Positions 25,323-35,006 of a stretch of 64,000 bases of DNA are shown piece after piece. Location of the stretch: contig NZ_JAARZJ010000006.1 in NCBI RefSeq assembly GCF_014229245.1, positions 1 to 64,000 of the forward strand, in the 5' to 3' direction. Positions within the stretch are counted from its first letter, which is position 1. Every line of letters begins with the position of its first letter. The translations under genes and the position numbers were made by a program. The DNA is from Listeria farberi. GTDB lineage: Bacteria; Bacillota; Bacilli; Lactobacillales; Listeriaceae. The notes below the pieces were generated by a model. It had not been told where the DNA came from and made no database searches. It saw nothing but the letters and a program-made list of their open reading frames with translations.

Positions 25323-25772
25323 ATGACAGCCAATCAAATGGAGCGAAAAAATGTAACTATTCATATCACCAATGTCATCCGTCAGATGGATGCAGAAGAG
25401 AAATCCGATATGTCTGTTTCGGGTGTTTTCTACCGCGATAAAGGCAATCGTTATCTGCATTATGAGGAAAAACAATTAGCTGGAACGATTCGCACGGTTC
25501 TTAAAATTGCTGACAACGAGCTGCTTTTAATGAGAAGTGGTGCTGTAAATATGAGAATGCACTTTTTCCGAGATAATAGGAGGAGTACTGCTTCTGTTGA
25601 TTCAGGGGCGGGTAAATTACAATTAGAATCAGAATTAGTATCAATGGAAGAACTATATGAAAATAAGCCAGATGTGCTTAGTGAAGTTGCATTTCAATAT
25701 GATTTACTTAGCCACGGCGAATACATCGGCTCATATACTGTTTTAATGAAAATAGAGGAGGACGCAGAATGA
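25323..25772 (+). CDS. DUF1934 beta-barrel protein (YwiB-like)
   Basis: 149 aa, predicted beta-rich (calycin-like), no signal or membrane helix. It overlaps argS by four bases (ATGA), as YwiB does in Bacillus, so coupling to argS is clear. Function unknown. Confidence 0.82.
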   Translation: MTANQMERKNVTIHITNVIRQMDAEEKSDMSVSGVFYRDKGNRYLHYEEKQLAGTIRTVLKIADNELLLMRSGAVNMRMHFFRDNRRSTASVDSGAGKLQLESELVSMEELYENKPDVLSEVAFQYDLLSHGEYIGSYTVLMKIEEDAE

Positions 25773-27439
25773 ATGTCATGCAAGAGAACCAAATCAAACT
25801 AATTGAACATATCAAACAAGCAGTTGTTCAAGCGGTTGGTTTAGAAGAAACAGAAGTACCAGAAATTTTACTCGAAGTACCAAAAGACAAGAAGCATGGA
25901 GATTATTCGACTAATATTGCGATGCAGCTTGCTAGAGTTGCTAAGAAAGCACCTCGTCAAATTGCCGAAAGTATCGTTCCTGAACTTAAAAAAGATAATA
26001 AACTAATTAAAGAAGTAGAAATTGCTGGACCTGGTTTTATTAATTTTTATTTAGATAATGCTTATTTAACCGATTTAGTGCCAGTTATTCTAACGGAAGA
26101 TAAAAAGTACGGAGAATCAGACTTTGGTAAAGGTGAAAAATTCCAAATTGAGTTCGTGTCGGCTAATCCAACTGGTGACTTGCATCTTGGACATGCTCGT
26201 GGCGCTGCAATTGGGGATTCTCTTGCAAACATTATGAAAACAGCGGGATTTGATGTTTCCAGAGAATATTATATTAATGATGCGGGAAATCAAATTAATA
26301 ATTTAGTCCTTTCAGCAGAAGCGCGTTACTTTGAAGCATTAGGCTTAGAAGCTGAATTTCCAGAAGATGGTTACCGTGGTTCAGATATTATCTTACTTGG
26401 GAAAGATTTAGCTGCTAAATATGGCGATAAATATGTGAACGTAAGTGAAGAAGAGCGCCGTTCTATTTTTCGCGTGGATGCACTTGCATTTGAAACAGGG
26501 AAACTACGGACGGATTTAGAGGAATTTCGTGTTTCTTTTGATGAGTGGTTTTCAGAAACATCCTTATATGAAGAAAATAAAGTATTGCCAGCATTAGAAC
26601 GTTTGCGCGAAAATGGTTATATTTATGAACTAGACGGAGCTACTTGGTTAAGAACAACGGATTTTGAAGATGACAAAGACCGCGTATTGATTAAGTCAGA
26701 CGGTAGTTATACGTATTTCTTACCAGATATCGCTTACCATCTAAACAAATTAGAGCGTGGTTTTGATGTATTAATTGATATATGGGGAGCGGATCATCAT
26801 GGCTATATTCCTCGGATGCGTGCTGCGATTGAAGCGCTTGGTTACTCACCGAATCAACTAGAAGTAGAAATCATTCAACTAGTTCATTTATTCGAAGACG
26901 GCGTGCAAGTGAAAATGAGTAAACGTACTGGTAAATCTGTTACAATGCGCGACTTAATTGAAGAAGTTGGCCTAGATGCGACAAGATATTTCTTTGCAAT
27001 GCGTAGTTCTGATACGCATATGAACTTTGATATGAGCTTGGCAAAATCTACATCTAATGATAACCCAGTTTATTATGTGCAATATGCGCATGCCAGAATT
27101 TCAAGTATTTTACGTTCTGGTAAAGAGCAAGGCTTAGAAGCTACAAAAGAGGCTAACATGAGTCTTTTACAAACTGAAGCAGAATATGATTTATTAAAAG
27201 TGTTAGGTGAATTTGCAGATGTTGTTACTGAAGCGGCAGTGAAAAGAGCTCCACACCGCATCGTTCGTTATTTAAATGATTTAGCGACTGCATTCCACCG
27301 TTTTTACAATAGTAATAAAGTACTTGATATGGACAACCTAGAAGTTACGAAAGCAAGATTAGCACTGATTAAAACAGCACAAATTACCCTTAGAAATGGT
27401 TTGACACTTCTCGGTGTATCTGCACCAGAAAAAATGTGA
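25769..27439 (+). CDS. argS: Arginyl-tRNA synthetase
   Basis: 556 aa, class I synthetase. HLGH signature in [15 protein letters not shown] near 137-140, and KMSKR near 382. Arg-tRNA synthetases often degrade KMSKS, but here it is nearly intact. The N-terminal tRNA-binding domain (about 1-110) and C-terminal anticodon domain are present. Start ATG at 25769 overlaps the previous stop; a second ATG three codons on is possible. It charges tRNA-Arg in the cytoplasm. Confidence 0.97.
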   Translation: MNVMQENQIKLIEHIKQAVVQAVGLEETEVPEILLEVPKDKKHGDYSTNIAMQLARVAKKAPRQIAESIVPELKKDNKLIKEVEIAGPGFINFYLDNAYLTDLVPVILTEDKKYGESDFGKGEKFQIEFVSANPTGDLHLGHARGAAIGDSLANIMKTAGFDVSREYYINDAGNQINNLVLSAEARYFEALGLEAEFPEDGYRGSDIILLGKDLAAKYGDKYVNVSEEERRSIFRVDALAFETGKLRTDLEEFRVSFDEWFSETSLYEENKVLPALERLRENGYIYELDGATWLRTTDFEDDKDRVLIKSDGSYTYFLPDIAYHLNKLERGFDVLIDIWGADHHGYIPRMRAAIEALGYSPNQLEVEIIQLVHLFEDGVQVKMSKRTGKSVTMRDLIEEVGLDATRYFFAMRSSDTHMNFDMSLAKSTSNDNPVYYVQYAHARISSILRSGKEQGLEATKEANMSLLQTEAEYDLLKVLGEFADVVTEAAVKRAPHRIVRYLNDLATAFHRFYNSNKVLDMDNLEVTKARLALIKTAQITLRNGLTLLGVSAPEKM

Positions 27440-27463
27440 TATCCTATAAATATAGGTTACTCG

Positions 27464-27492
27464 TTGACGTCATAACCAAAATGTACTAAAGT
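27464..27492 (+). promoter_or_regulatory. Possible promoter of the 49-codon gene
   Basis: TTGACG (27464-27469), 17 bp, TAAAGT (27487-27492). The -10 is weak. Confidence 0.4.
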
Positions 27493-27534
27493 TAATAGAA
27501 ACATAGGTAACTGAAAAAACGGGGAGAGCATATG

Positions 27535-27684
27535 ATGAAGCGATTAATAATATTGGCGCTGCTTTTCGTGTTTCTGTGCGTCGCAATCTATATTCTCTAC
27601 GACTTTCAACTTGGATCAATCCCAATTCTTTTAATGGCCATCCTATTCTTTTACATCGGATATAAAATAGTCAAGAAGAATTGA
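27535..27684 (+). CDS. Small two-helix membrane protein
   Basis: 49 aa with two hydrophobic helices (LIILALLFVFLCVAIYILY, then IPILLMAILFFYIGYKIV) and a basic end (KIVKKN). GGGGAGAG lies upstream; ATG at 27532 is an alternative. It lies between argS and rpoE with its own likely promoter. No family recognised. Base composition and codon use look coding. Confidence 0.55.
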   Translation: MKRLIILALLFVFLCVAIYILYDFQLGSIPILLMAILFFYIGYKIVKKN

Positions 27685-27704
27685 TGTAATTAGGAAAATT
27701 TAGG

Positions 27705-27733
27705 TTGTACTTGCCAGGAATAACATGTAAAAT
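27705..27733 (+). promoter_or_regulatory. SigA-type promoter of rpoE
   Basis: TTGTAC (27705-27710), 17 bp, TAAAAT (27728-27733). Confidence 0.6.
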
Positions 27734-27804
27734 AGTGAAGTTGGGCTGAACGAAAAAATAACAGCTAAATAAATTGGAATTACGATAGAAAGGGCGTGCC
27801 AGTT

Positions 27805-28338
27805 TTGGATTTAAAGAACTTAACGCAAGAAGAACGTAGTGAATTATCTTTAATTGATGTTGCACATTTTATTTTGGAACAGCGGAAAGAAACGATTCTT
27901 TTCCCTGAATTAGTGAAAGAGATTCAAGCGTTCCTAGGTTTGAAAGATGCAGAAATAAGGGAGCGTCTTGTTCAATTTTATACAGATATGAATATTGATG
28001 GTAACTTCATTTCGCTTGGAAACAATACGTGGGGACTTCGTGCATGGTATCCAATGGATGCAATTGATGAAGAAGTACAAACGCAAACAACTCCGAAGAA
28101 AAAACGTAAATCAGATGATGACGATGAAGATGAAGAAATCCTGGACGATGACGTGGACTACGATGATGAAGAAATCGTGGAAGAGCTTGGTGAAGAAGAA
28201 ATCTCTCTTGCGGATGTCTTACTTGATGAAGACGAAGATGATGATGACCATTTGCCAGACGGTATCGAAGGTGATTTAGCAACCGTAGAAGATGATTACA
28301 CTGATGGGGATTACACAGAAGACCCAGAAGATAAATAA
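27805..28338 (+). CDS. rpoE: DNA-directed RNA polymerase delta subunit
   Basis: 177 aa. N-terminal HARE-HTH domain (about 1-85: ELSLIDVAHFILEQ, then GLRAWYP) and a very acidic, Asp/Glu-rich disordered tail (from about 95), the hallmark of delta. Delta helps RNA polymerase release from nucleic acids and sharpens sensitivity to initiating NTP levels. TTG at 27805 lies ten bases after AAAGGG; a GTG at 27796 is too close. It sits before pyrG, as in Bacillus. Confidence 0.93.
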   Translation: MDLKNLTQEERSELSLIDVAHFILEQRKETILFPELVKEIQAFLGLKDAEIRERLVQFYTDMNIDGNFISLGNNTWGLRAWYPMDAIDEEVQTQTTPKKKRKSDDDDEDEEILDDDVDYDDEEIVEELGEEEISLADVLLDEDEDDDDHLPDGIEGDLATVEDDYTDGDYTEDPEDK

Positions 28339-28350
28339 TAACTGAATTTT

Positions 28351-28401
28351 AATCAGATAGATACACCCATTTTATCGGGAAAGTATCTGTCTGATTTTTT
28401 T
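28351..28401 (+). terminator. Terminator of rpoE
   Basis: AATCAGATAGATAC pairs with GTATCTGTCTGATT, followed by a T run (28396-28401). Confidence 0.85.
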
Positions 28402-28443
28402 AGCCTACTTAATGGATTGATGGCGGTTTCATAAAATAAAGAC

Positions 28444-28560
28444 TTGACTTCTATCGCTATCATTAGTAGTATTTTATTTGGGCTCCCTTTTATAGGGACG
28501 GATATTTATGAGAATCAGCGCTCCCTTACTTTTATGAAGTAGGCGGAGTGTTTTTTATTT
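28444..28560 (+). promoter_or_regulatory. pyrG promoter and CTP-responsive attenuator
   Basis: TTGACT (28444-28449), 17 bp, TAGTAT (28467-28472), then the likely start GGGCTCCC at 28480. A terminator follows: CGCTCCCTTACT (28519-28530) pairs with AGTAGGCGGAGTG (28538-28550, one bulge) and T6. In Bacillus, low CTP makes polymerase add extra G at the GGGC start; the poly-G then pairs with the pyrimidine-rich arm and blocks termination. Both elements are present here. Confidence 0.85.
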
Positions 28561-28580
28561 TGGTTTACAAAATACTTGAA

Positions 28581-28675
28581 ATTGTGATTAGTACGCGAGA
28601 TAGATAATCACAATATTGTTTTATCTGGCAATTTCCCACCCCAGCAGGAAAATCGTCAGACCCTGCAAGTTTTTC
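28581..28675 (+). other. Rest of the pyrG leader: two further hairpins
   Basis: A 9-bp perfect stem (TTGTGATTA/TAATCACAA, about 28581-28614) is followed by a 5-bp stem GCAGG (28644-28648)/CCTGC (28662-28666) with AAG and five T. No ORF is seen. The second may be a weak extra terminator. Confidence 0.4.
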
Positions 28676-28703
28676 ATTTCAGGAAGGAGTAGATTTTTTT
28701 AAC

Positions 28704-30302
28704 ATGACAAAGTATATTTTCGTTACAGGTGGCGTAGTTTCGTCAATTGGAAAAGGAATCACAGCAGCATCACTCGGACGTTTGCTGAAAAATCGTGGAC
28801 TTAGTGTTACCATTCAAAAATTTGATCCATACATCAACGTGGATCCTGGAACAATGAGCCCATACCAACACGGGGAAGTTTATGTGACAGATGATGGCGC
28901 AGAAACGGACTTAGACCTTGGCCATTACGAACGTTTTATCGATATCAACCTAAATAAATACAGCAATGTAACAACTGGTAAAGTTTACTCAGAAGTTATT
29001 AAAAAAGAACGCCGCGGGGATTACTTAGGTGGAACAGTGCAAGTTATTCCACACATTACAAACGAATTAAAAGATCGCGTTTTCCGTGCAGCACGTATGA
29101 CCAATTCAGACATTATCATCACTGAAATTGGTGGAACAGTTGGGGATATCGAATCTTTACCATTCTTAGAAGCAATTCGTCAAATTAAAGGGGATGTTGG
29201 TGCGGAAAACGTACTTTATATTCACACAACTTTAATTCCTTACATCAAAGCAGCTGGCGAAATGAAGACTAAACCAACGCAACATAGTGTTAAAGAACTC
29301 CGCAGCCTAGGAATTCAACCAAACATTATCGTTGTTCGCACAGAGCAACCTGTTTCACAAGAAATGAAAGACAAGATTGCGCTATTCTGTGATATTAAAG
29401 CTTCAGAAGTGATTGAATCTCGTGATGAAGAAACACTTTATAATGTACCACTTTCTTTACAAAAACAAAAAATGGATGATATTGTCCTAGAACACTTGCA
29501 ATTAGAAGCGCCACAAGCGGAAATGACTGATTGGAAAAACTTAGTACACCGCGTGAAAAATCTATCCAAAAAAGTTCGTATCGGCCTAGTTGGTAAATAT
29601 GTTTCCTTGCAAGATGCGTATCTTTCTGTAGCAGAAGCACTTCGTCATGCAGGATATGACCATGATGCAGAAATCGAAATCGACTGGATTGATTCCGAAA
29701 AAGTAACAAAAGAAAATGTTGCTGAAATCATGAAAGACGTTGATGGTATCTTAGTTCCTGGTGGTTTCGGTGATCGTGCCATTGAAGGTAAAATTGCTGC
29801 TATCGAGTATGCACGCGTAAATAAAGTACCTTATTTCGGTATTTGTTTAGGTATGCAACTAGCAACAGTCGAATTTGCTCGTAACGTACTTGGTCTTGAA
29901 GGAGCACACTCAGCAGAAATCGAACCAGAAACAAAACATAACATCATTGATTTATTACCAGAACAAAAAAATATCGAAAACATGGGTGGAACACTTCGTC
30001 TAGGACTTTATCCAGCACGTATTAAGCAAGGCACTAAAGCTGAAGCTGCTTATGGTACGACCCTTGTAGAAGAGCGTCACCGTCATCGTTATGAGTTTAA
30101 TAACGAATATAGAGAACAAATGGAAGAAGCTGGCATGATTGTTTCTGCAACAAGCCCGGACGGACGCTTAGTTGAAGTAGTTGAGTTAGCTAATCATCCT
30201 TGGTTTGTCGCGTGTCAATATCATCCAGAATTCATTTCTCGTCCAAACCGCCCACAAAGCTTATTTAAAGATTTTGTTGGTGCAGCACTTAACAATAAAT
30301 AA
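28704..30302 (+). CDS. pyrG: CTP synthase
   Basis: 532 aa. The synthetase domain begins [25 protein letters not shown] (read in parts; P-loop-like) and contains [16 protein letters not shown]. The C-terminal glutaminase has nucleophile Cys in [10 protein letters not shown] (near 381) and the His/Glu pair in CQYHPEF near 510. It makes CTP from UTP, ATP and glutamine. Preceded by a reiterative-transcription attenuator. Confidence 0.98.
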   Translation: MTKYIFVTGGVVSSIGKGITAASLGRLLKNRGLSVTIQKFDPYINVDPGTMSPYQHGEVYVTDDGAETDLDLGHYERFIDINLNKYSNVTTGKVYSEVIKKERRGDYLGGTVQVIPHITNELKDRVFRAARMTNSDIIITEIGGTVGDIESLPFLEAIRQIKGDVGAENVLYIHTTLIPYIKAAGEMKTKPTQHSVKELRSLGIQPNIIVVRTEQPVSQEMKDKIALFCDIKASEVIESRDEETLYNVPLSLQKQKMDDIVLEHLQLEAPQAEMTDWKNLVHRVKNLSKKVRIGLVGKYVSLQDAYLSVAEALRHAGYDHDAEIEIDWIDSEKVTKENVAEIMKDVDGILVPGGFGDRAIEGKIAAIEYARVNKVPYFGICLGMQLATVEFARNVLGLEGAHSAEIEPETKHNIIDLLPEQKNIENMGGTLRLGLYPARIKQGTKAEAAYGTTLVEERHRHRYEFNNEYREQMEEAGMIVSATSPDGRLVEVVELANHPWFVACQYHPEFISRPNRPQSLFKDFVGAALNNK

Positions 30303-30317
30303 TATATTTTTAATTAG

Positions 30318-30360
30318 ACGGCTTATTTCTGGATGTGACAGAAATAAGCCGTTTTTTATT
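30318..30360 (+). terminator. Terminator of pyrG
   Basis: Perfect 14-bp stem ACGGCTTATTTCTG/CAGAAATAAGCCGT with a T run. Confidence 0.9.
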
Positions 30361-30435
30361 TTGAGTCAAACAAGTTGACAGTACCCAGTTAAAATAGGAA
30401 ACTAAAAACATCTAAAGGAAAGAGGGAGCGGCAAT

Positions 30436-31356
30436 TTGCAGAAGAAAGCGATGATTATATATAATCCAGCAGCTGGGAAAAATAAGTTTCGAAAATTACT
30501 TCCAGATGCAGAAAGAATTTTAACAGAAGCTGATTTAGAGGTAATGCTAGTTCCGTCAACACCAGAGCCAAAAAGTACAATGAAAATCGCTCGACAAGCA
30601 GCTGAATCAGGATATGATATGGTGATTGCTGCGGGAGGCGACGGAACGGTCAATGAAGTTGTTAATGGTTTAATGCAAGTTGAAAAAAGACCAAAACTAG
30701 GAATCTTACCAGTAGGAACAACGAATGATTATGCAAGAGCACTGAATATGGCTAAAGATCCATTAGAAGCGCTTCGCATTATTGCCAAACAAGAAACCAT
30801 TCACGTAGATATTGGAAAAGCTAATGAAACTGAATTTTTTATTAATAACGCAGCAGGAGGCAAAATCACTGAAATAACTTATGCAGTAAAAGAATCCATG
30901 AAATCCAAGTGGGGCAGACTTGCTTATCTTTTCAGCGGACTCACTGTTCTTCCAAAATTATCTCCAGTAAATGTAGAAATTTCTTATAATGATAAAATCT
31001 TTAAAGGGGATATTTTATTATTTTTTGTCAATAAATCCAATTCTGTTGGAGGAATGGAGACGTTATGCCCGCCAGCTCAATTAAATAGTGGAGCATTCGA
31101 ACTTCTAATTTTAAAAAAGGTATCGCCGAAAAAGTTATTCCAACTTTTTGCTTCAATAAAAAAAGGTAAACATCTAAGTAGTCCAGATGTAATTCATGCG
31201 CGTGCTGATAAAGTCGAAGTGAAAAGTGACGCTGATTTAAATGTGAGTTATGATGGTGTGTATGGAGGGAAAGCACCATATACATTAGAGGTAATTCCAG
31301 ACGCGTTAGAAGTATTTGCTGACGAAAAAAGAATTTCAGCCCGTCTTAGAGGCTAA
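30436..31356 (+). CDS. Diacylglycerol/lipid kinase family protein (DgkB/YegS-like)
   Basis: 306 aa. NPAAGKNKFRKLL near 10, GGDGTVNEVVNG near 66 and GTTNDYARAL near 94 are DAGK_cat motifs. The soluble DgkB-type enzymes return diacylglycerol, made during lipoteichoic acid synthesis, to phosphatidic acid. That fits its place before the LTA anchor genes. TTG start with GAGGGAG seven bases before. In L. monocytogenes I remember the ami autolysin gene between pyrG and this gene; here they are directly adjacent. Confidence 0.88.
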   Translation: MQKKAMIIYNPAAGKNKFRKLLPDAERILTEADLEVMLVPSTPEPKSTMKIARQAAESGYDMVIAAGGDGTVNEVVNGLMQVEKRPKLGILPVGTTNDYARALNMAKDPLEALRIIAKQETIHVDIGKANETEFFINNAAGGKITEITYAVKESMKSKWGRLAYLFSGLTVLPKLSPVNVEISYNDKIFKGDILLFFVNKSNSVGGMETLCPPAQLNSGAFELLILKKVSPKKLFQLFASIKKGKHLSSPDVIHARADKVEVKSDADLNVSYDGVYGGKAPYTLEVIPDALEVFADEKRISARLRG

Positions 31357-31365
31357 AGCGTTTTC

Positions 31366-31387
31366 ACTAGAAAATTTTCTAGTTTTT
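31366..31387 (+). terminator. Terminator of the lipid kinase gene
   Basis: Palindrome ACTAGAAAATTTTCTAGT (31366-31383) followed by four or five T. Confidence 0.65.
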
Positions 31388-31431
31388 ATGGTAAATTCAT
31401 CACAAATCTGTTATCATAAGTTTGTTAGGGG

Positions 31432-31504
31432 AAAATAGCTGCCACTATTTTTCACGGCGGAAATTCAAATCTTAGGGGAAATCAAAAATGGTTTTCCTAA
31501 ATTC
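31432..31504 (+). other. Two hairpins in the fba leader
   Basis: GAAAATAG/CTATTTTTC (about 31432-31453) and TTAGGGGAAATC/GGTTTTCCTAA (about 31473-31504). Neither has a T run. They may stabilise the abundant fba mRNA. Confidence 0.4.
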
Positions 31505-31524
31505 CTGAGGGAGGAAATTGTATT

Positions 31525-32379
31525 ATGCCTATCGTTAACATGACAGACATGCTGAAAAAAGCATTAGCTGGAAAATATGCTGTTGGTCAATTCAACATCA
31601 ACAACCTTGAATGGACTCAAGCTATTTTGAAAGCTGCAGAAGCAGAAAAATCACCAGTTATTTTAGGAGTTTCTGAAGGAGCTGCTAAATACATGGGAGG
31701 ATTCAAAACAGTTGTAAAAATGACTGAAGGACTTGTAGAAGACCTGAAAATCACTGTACCTGTTGCGATTCACCTTGATCATGGTTCAAGCTTTGATTCT
31801 TGTAAAGCGGCTATCGATGCAGGATTCTCTTCTGTAATGATCGACGGCTCTCACCACCCAATTGATGAAAATATTGCAATGACTAAACAAGTTGTTGATT
31901 ATGCGCATGCTAAAGGCGTATCTGTAGAAGCTGAAATTGGAACTGTTGGTGGAGATGAAGACGGCGTTACTGGTGGAATCAACTATGCTGATCCACAAGA
32001 ATGTTTACGTGTTGTTAAAGAAGCGAACATTGATGCACTTGCTGCAGCATTAGGTTCTGTTCACGGTCCTTACCACGGCGAACCAGTTCTTGGTTTTGAC
32101 GAAATGAAAGAAATCTCCGAACTTACAGGTGCTCCACTTGTACTTCACGGCGGTTCTGGAATTCCTGAACACCAAATTAAAAAAGCAATTGAACTAGGTC
32201 ACAGCAAAATCAACGTTAACACTGAATGCCAAATCGTTTGGACAGCAGCTGTTCGCGAAAAATTAGCTACTGATGACAAAGTTTATGATCCACGTAAAGT
32301 AATCGGCCCTGGTGTGGACGCGATTATCAAGACTGTAACAGAAAAAATTCAAGAGTTTGGTTCTAACGGTAAAGCGTAA
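31525..32379 (+). CDS. fbaA: Class II fructose-bisphosphate aldolase
   Basis: 284 aa. Zinc and catalytic residues are visible: HLDHGSS near 82-86, [17 protein letters not shown] near 130, [11 protein letters not shown] near 175 (His), and LHGGSGIP near 207 (His). Splits fructose-1,6-bisphosphate in glycolysis and makes it in gluconeogenesis. Strong GGGAGGAAA ribosome site and highly biased codons suggest high expression. Confidence 0.96.
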   Translation: MPIVNMTDMLKKALAGKYAVGQFNINNLEWTQAILKAAEAEKSPVILGVSEGAAKYMGGFKTVVKMTEGLVEDLKITVPVAIHLDHGSSFDSCKAAIDAGFSSVMIDGSHHPIDENIAMTKQVVDYAHAKGVSVEAEIGTVGGDEDGVTGGINYADPQECLRVVKEANIDALAAALGSVHGPYHGEPVLGFDEMKEISELTGAPLVLHGGSGIPEHQIKKAIELGHSKINVNTECQIVWTAAVREKLATDDKVYDPRKVIGPGVDAIIKTVTEKIQEFGSNGKA

Positions 32380-32403
32380 GACGAACTTTATGATGATATA
32401 AAA

Positions 32404-32448
32404 AATAACTGGTTAGAATCACTTGTTGATTTGGCCAGTTATTTTTTA
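32404..32448 (+). terminator. Terminator of fba
   Basis: AATAACTGG (32404-32412)/CCAGTTATT (32434-32442) with a T run. Confidence 0.82.
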
Positions 32449-32452
32449 TGTA

Positions 32453-32700
32453 AATTTTAAGTACTATAGAAGGAAATTAATTATCGTTATTATGATGAAT
32501 ATGGTATGATAACTATAGCTTTTGGTCAAAAGGCTCCAATTTTTGTAATTTCCCGATCAAAAATCATGCTTTAGGCGCATGTTTTATCTAGATAAGTGAG
32601 TCATAATGTAGTTGATTATATAATACGTATGACTTGAGTTATGTTATAATAATATACTAAATGATGAATGAACCAACGAGGAAGAGAGTAGGCGATAGTA
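32453..32700 (+). other. Intergenic region before lafA: promoters and a short hairpin
   Basis: No ORF. AGCTTTTG/CAAAAGGCT forms a 9-bp stem near 32518-32536, then a small CATGC/GCATG stem with TTTTAT near 32566-32586. Two TATAAT elements (32619-32624 and 32645-32650) lie before lafA, with no good -35. A small RNA or leader is possible. Confidence 0.4.
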
Positions 32701-33984
32701 ATGAATATAGGGATTTTTACGGATACCTACAGTCCGCAAATTAGCGGTGTAGCTACATCGATAATGATTATGGAAAACGAACTAAGAAAACAAGGGCACA
32801 CTGTATATATTTTTACAACGACGGATCCTAACGCTGATAGAGAAAGCGAAGAAGGACGTGTGTTTCGTTTACCTAGTATACCGTTTGTCTTTTTTCCAGA
32901 ACGTCGCGTAGCAATTGCAGGAATGAATAAGTTTATTAAGCTAGTAGGTCGCTTGAATTTAGACATTATCCACACACATACAGAGTTTTCATTAGGTCTT
33001 TTGGGTAAGCGAATTGCTAAAAAATATAATATTCCATCTATCCATACCTATCACACAATGTATGTTGATTACTTGCATTATATTGCAAAAGGTAAAATTT
33101 TAACACCTTCAATGGTTGGTAAAATGACAAAGTCTTTTTGTGATAGTTATGATGCCGTAATTACTCCGACTGCAAAAGTAAGGCATCATTTAGAAGAACA
33201 AGGTATTCATAAATTGATGTATACTGTTCCGACTGGTACAGACATTTCGTCATTTGCTCCAGTTGAAAAACAAAGAATTTTGGATTTGAAAAAATCTCTT
33301 GGAATTCAAGAAGTAGATTCTGTTATTCTTTCACTTGGAAGAATTGCGCATGAAAAGAATATTGATGCGATTATTAATGCGATGCCAGAAGTCCTTGAAA
33401 CAAAATCAAATGCTAAACTAGTGATTGTTGGTGACGGACCAGTACGCAAAGACTTAGAAAAATTAGTAGAAAGCAAACAATTAGAAAATCATGTTATTTT
33501 CACAGGCGCAGTTGACTGGGAAAATATTAGTTTATATTATCAATTAGGTGATTTATTTGTTAGTGCTTCGACAACAGAAACGCAAGGATTAACTTATGCA
33601 GAAGCAATGGCAGCCTCATTGCCAGTTGTAGCTAAACGGGATGAAAGTATTGAAGACTTTTTAACGGATAAAGAAACAGCCTTTTTATTCGATGAGGATG
33701 ACGAACTAGCAAGCTTATTAATTAAAATATTTTCTGATAAAGAAGTTGCGACTTTAGTAGCTAAAAATGGAAGAGTAAAAGTAGAATCAATTTCGGCGGA
33801 ACAGTTTGGCATCAATATTGAGTCTACATATAATGAGGTTCGCGAGATATACCGTGTAAAGCGACAAAACGGCACAATTAAAGTAAAGCCAACATTAATA
33901 AAAAGTAAAATTGCTTCTCAAGTATTTTCACTTTCTTCCTCTACGCACGTTCAAAGGAAAGAGAGGTCATCGCGGCGTGATTAA
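32701..33984 (+). CDS. lafA: Glycolipid glycosyltransferase LafA (diacylglycerol glucosyltransferase)
   Basis: 427 aa, GT4 family, GT-B fold. N-terminal domain FTDTYSPQISGVATSI near 7, HTHTEFSLG near 91, HTYHTMYVDY near 117; C-terminal donor site with ILSLGRIAHEKN near 216 and TETQGLTYAEAMAASLPVV near 297 (E-x7-E). It adds glucose to diacylglycerol, the first step of the lipoteichoic acid anchor in Listeria. The C-terminal tail after about 385 is basic. Its end overlaps lafB. Confidence 0.9.
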   Translation: MNIGIFTDTYSPQISGVATSIMIMENELRKQGHTVYIFTTTDPNADRESEEGRVFRLPSIPFVFFPERRVAIAGMNKFIKLVGRLNLDIIHTHTEFSLGLLGKRIAKKYNIPSIHTYHTMYVDYLHYIAKGKILTPSMVGKMTKSFCDSYDAVITPTAKVRHHLEEQGIHKLMYTVPTGTDISSFAPVEKQRILDLKKSLGIQEVDSVILSLGRIAHEKNIDAIINAMPEVLETKSNAKLVIVGDGPVRKDLEKLVESKQLENHVIFTGAVDWENISLYYQLGDLFVSASTTETQGLTYAEAMAASLPVVAKRDESIEDFLTDKETAFLFDEDDELASLLIKIFSDKEVATLVAKNGRVKVESISAEQFGINIESTYNEVREIYRVKRQNGTIKVKPTLIKSKIASQVFSLSSSTHVQRKERSSRRD

Positions 33985-35002
33985 GTTAACAATGCTATCA
34001 TCAGCAGAAAAAGTAAAAGGGCAAGGCGTAGCATCAGCATACCGCGAACTTGTGAATTTACTAGAAGAAAGATATGCAGATGAGATTGATATGAAGATTA
34101 ATAGTTTTAAGAAATCGGATATCACGCATTACCATACCGTTGATTTCCGTTTTTTTCTTTCGACCTTTTTTAAGAAAAAACGAGGAGTCCGAGTTGGTTA
34201 TGTGCATTTTTTACCAGAAACGATGGAAGGCAGTCTCAAATTGCCTTGGATTGCTCGCGTCGTTTTCTATAAATATTTGATTGGTTTTTATAAACGAATG
34301 GATGAGATTGTTGTTGTGAATCCATCATTTATCCCCAAACTTACGGCATATGATATTCCAAAAGAAAAAATTCATTATATCCCGAATTTCGTTTCCAAAA
34401 AGAGTTTTTTCCCTATTTCAAAAGCAGATAAGGAAGTTGCTCGGGCGAAATATGGAATTCCAGAAGACAAGTTTACGGTAATTGGAATTGGTCAAGTGCA
34501 ACATCGTAAAGGTGTACTTGATTTTATCGAGGTTGCTAAACAAATGCCTGATGTGCAATTTGTTTGGGCGGGGGGATTTTCTTTTGGGAAGATTACTTCG
34601 GGGTATGAAGAACTTAAGAAAATTTATGATAACCCTCCAGCAAATGTGAAATTTATTGGTATTGTGGATCGTTCTGAAATGAATGCTTGTATTAATATGG
34701 CGGATTTGTTCTTTATGCCATCCTATAATGAGTTATTTCCTATGGCGATTTTAGAAGCTATGAGTGCGGATGTTCCTATATTGCTTCGTAATTTAGAATT
34801 ATATGAAGAAATTTTAACTGGCTATTATGTGAAAGAAGTTGATAATCCTGGTTTTGTACGAGCAATAGAACGCTTGGAACATGATGGTGATTATTATAAT
34901 GAAATGTTGCAAGCTGCTAAAGAGGGTGCAACCTATTATTCAGAAGATCGTTTAGCGAAAATATGGTTGGCCTTTTATCAAGGATTATTAACGAAGGAGT
35001 GA
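33977..35002 (+). CDS. lafB: Glycolipid galactosyltransferase LafB
   Basis: 341 aa, GT4 family. The donor domain has VIGIGQVQHRKGVLDFIEVA near 168 and FMPSYNELFPMAILEAMSADVPIL (E-x7-E) near 250. It adds the second sugar to make the galactosyl-glucosyl-diacylglycerol anchor. GTG at 33977 overlaps lafA by eight bases and follows AGAGAGG; the longer reading from 33911 would overlap much more. Confidence 0.88.
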   Translation: MIKLTMLSSAEKVKGQGVASAYRELVNLLEERYADEIDMKINSFKKSDITHYHTVDFRFFLSTFFKKKRGVRVGYVHFLPETMEGSLKLPWIARVVFYKYLIGFYKRMDEIVVVNPSFIPKLTAYDIPKEKIHYIPNFVSKKSFFPISKADKEVARAKYGIPEDKFTVIGIGQVQHRKGVLDFIEVAKQMPDVQFVWAGGFSFGKITSGYEELKKIYDNPPANVKFIGIVDRSEMNACINMADLFFMPSYNELFPMAILEAMSADVPILLRNLELYEEILTGYYVKEVDNPGFVRAIERLEHDGDYYNEMLQAAKEGATYYSEDRLAKIWLAFYQGLLTKE

Positions 35003-35006
35003 GTAC

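Noticed and set aside
27995-28282. Long readings in other frames over the rpoE acidic tail
   Set aside because: They arise from the repetitive GAT/GAA codons of the delta tail.
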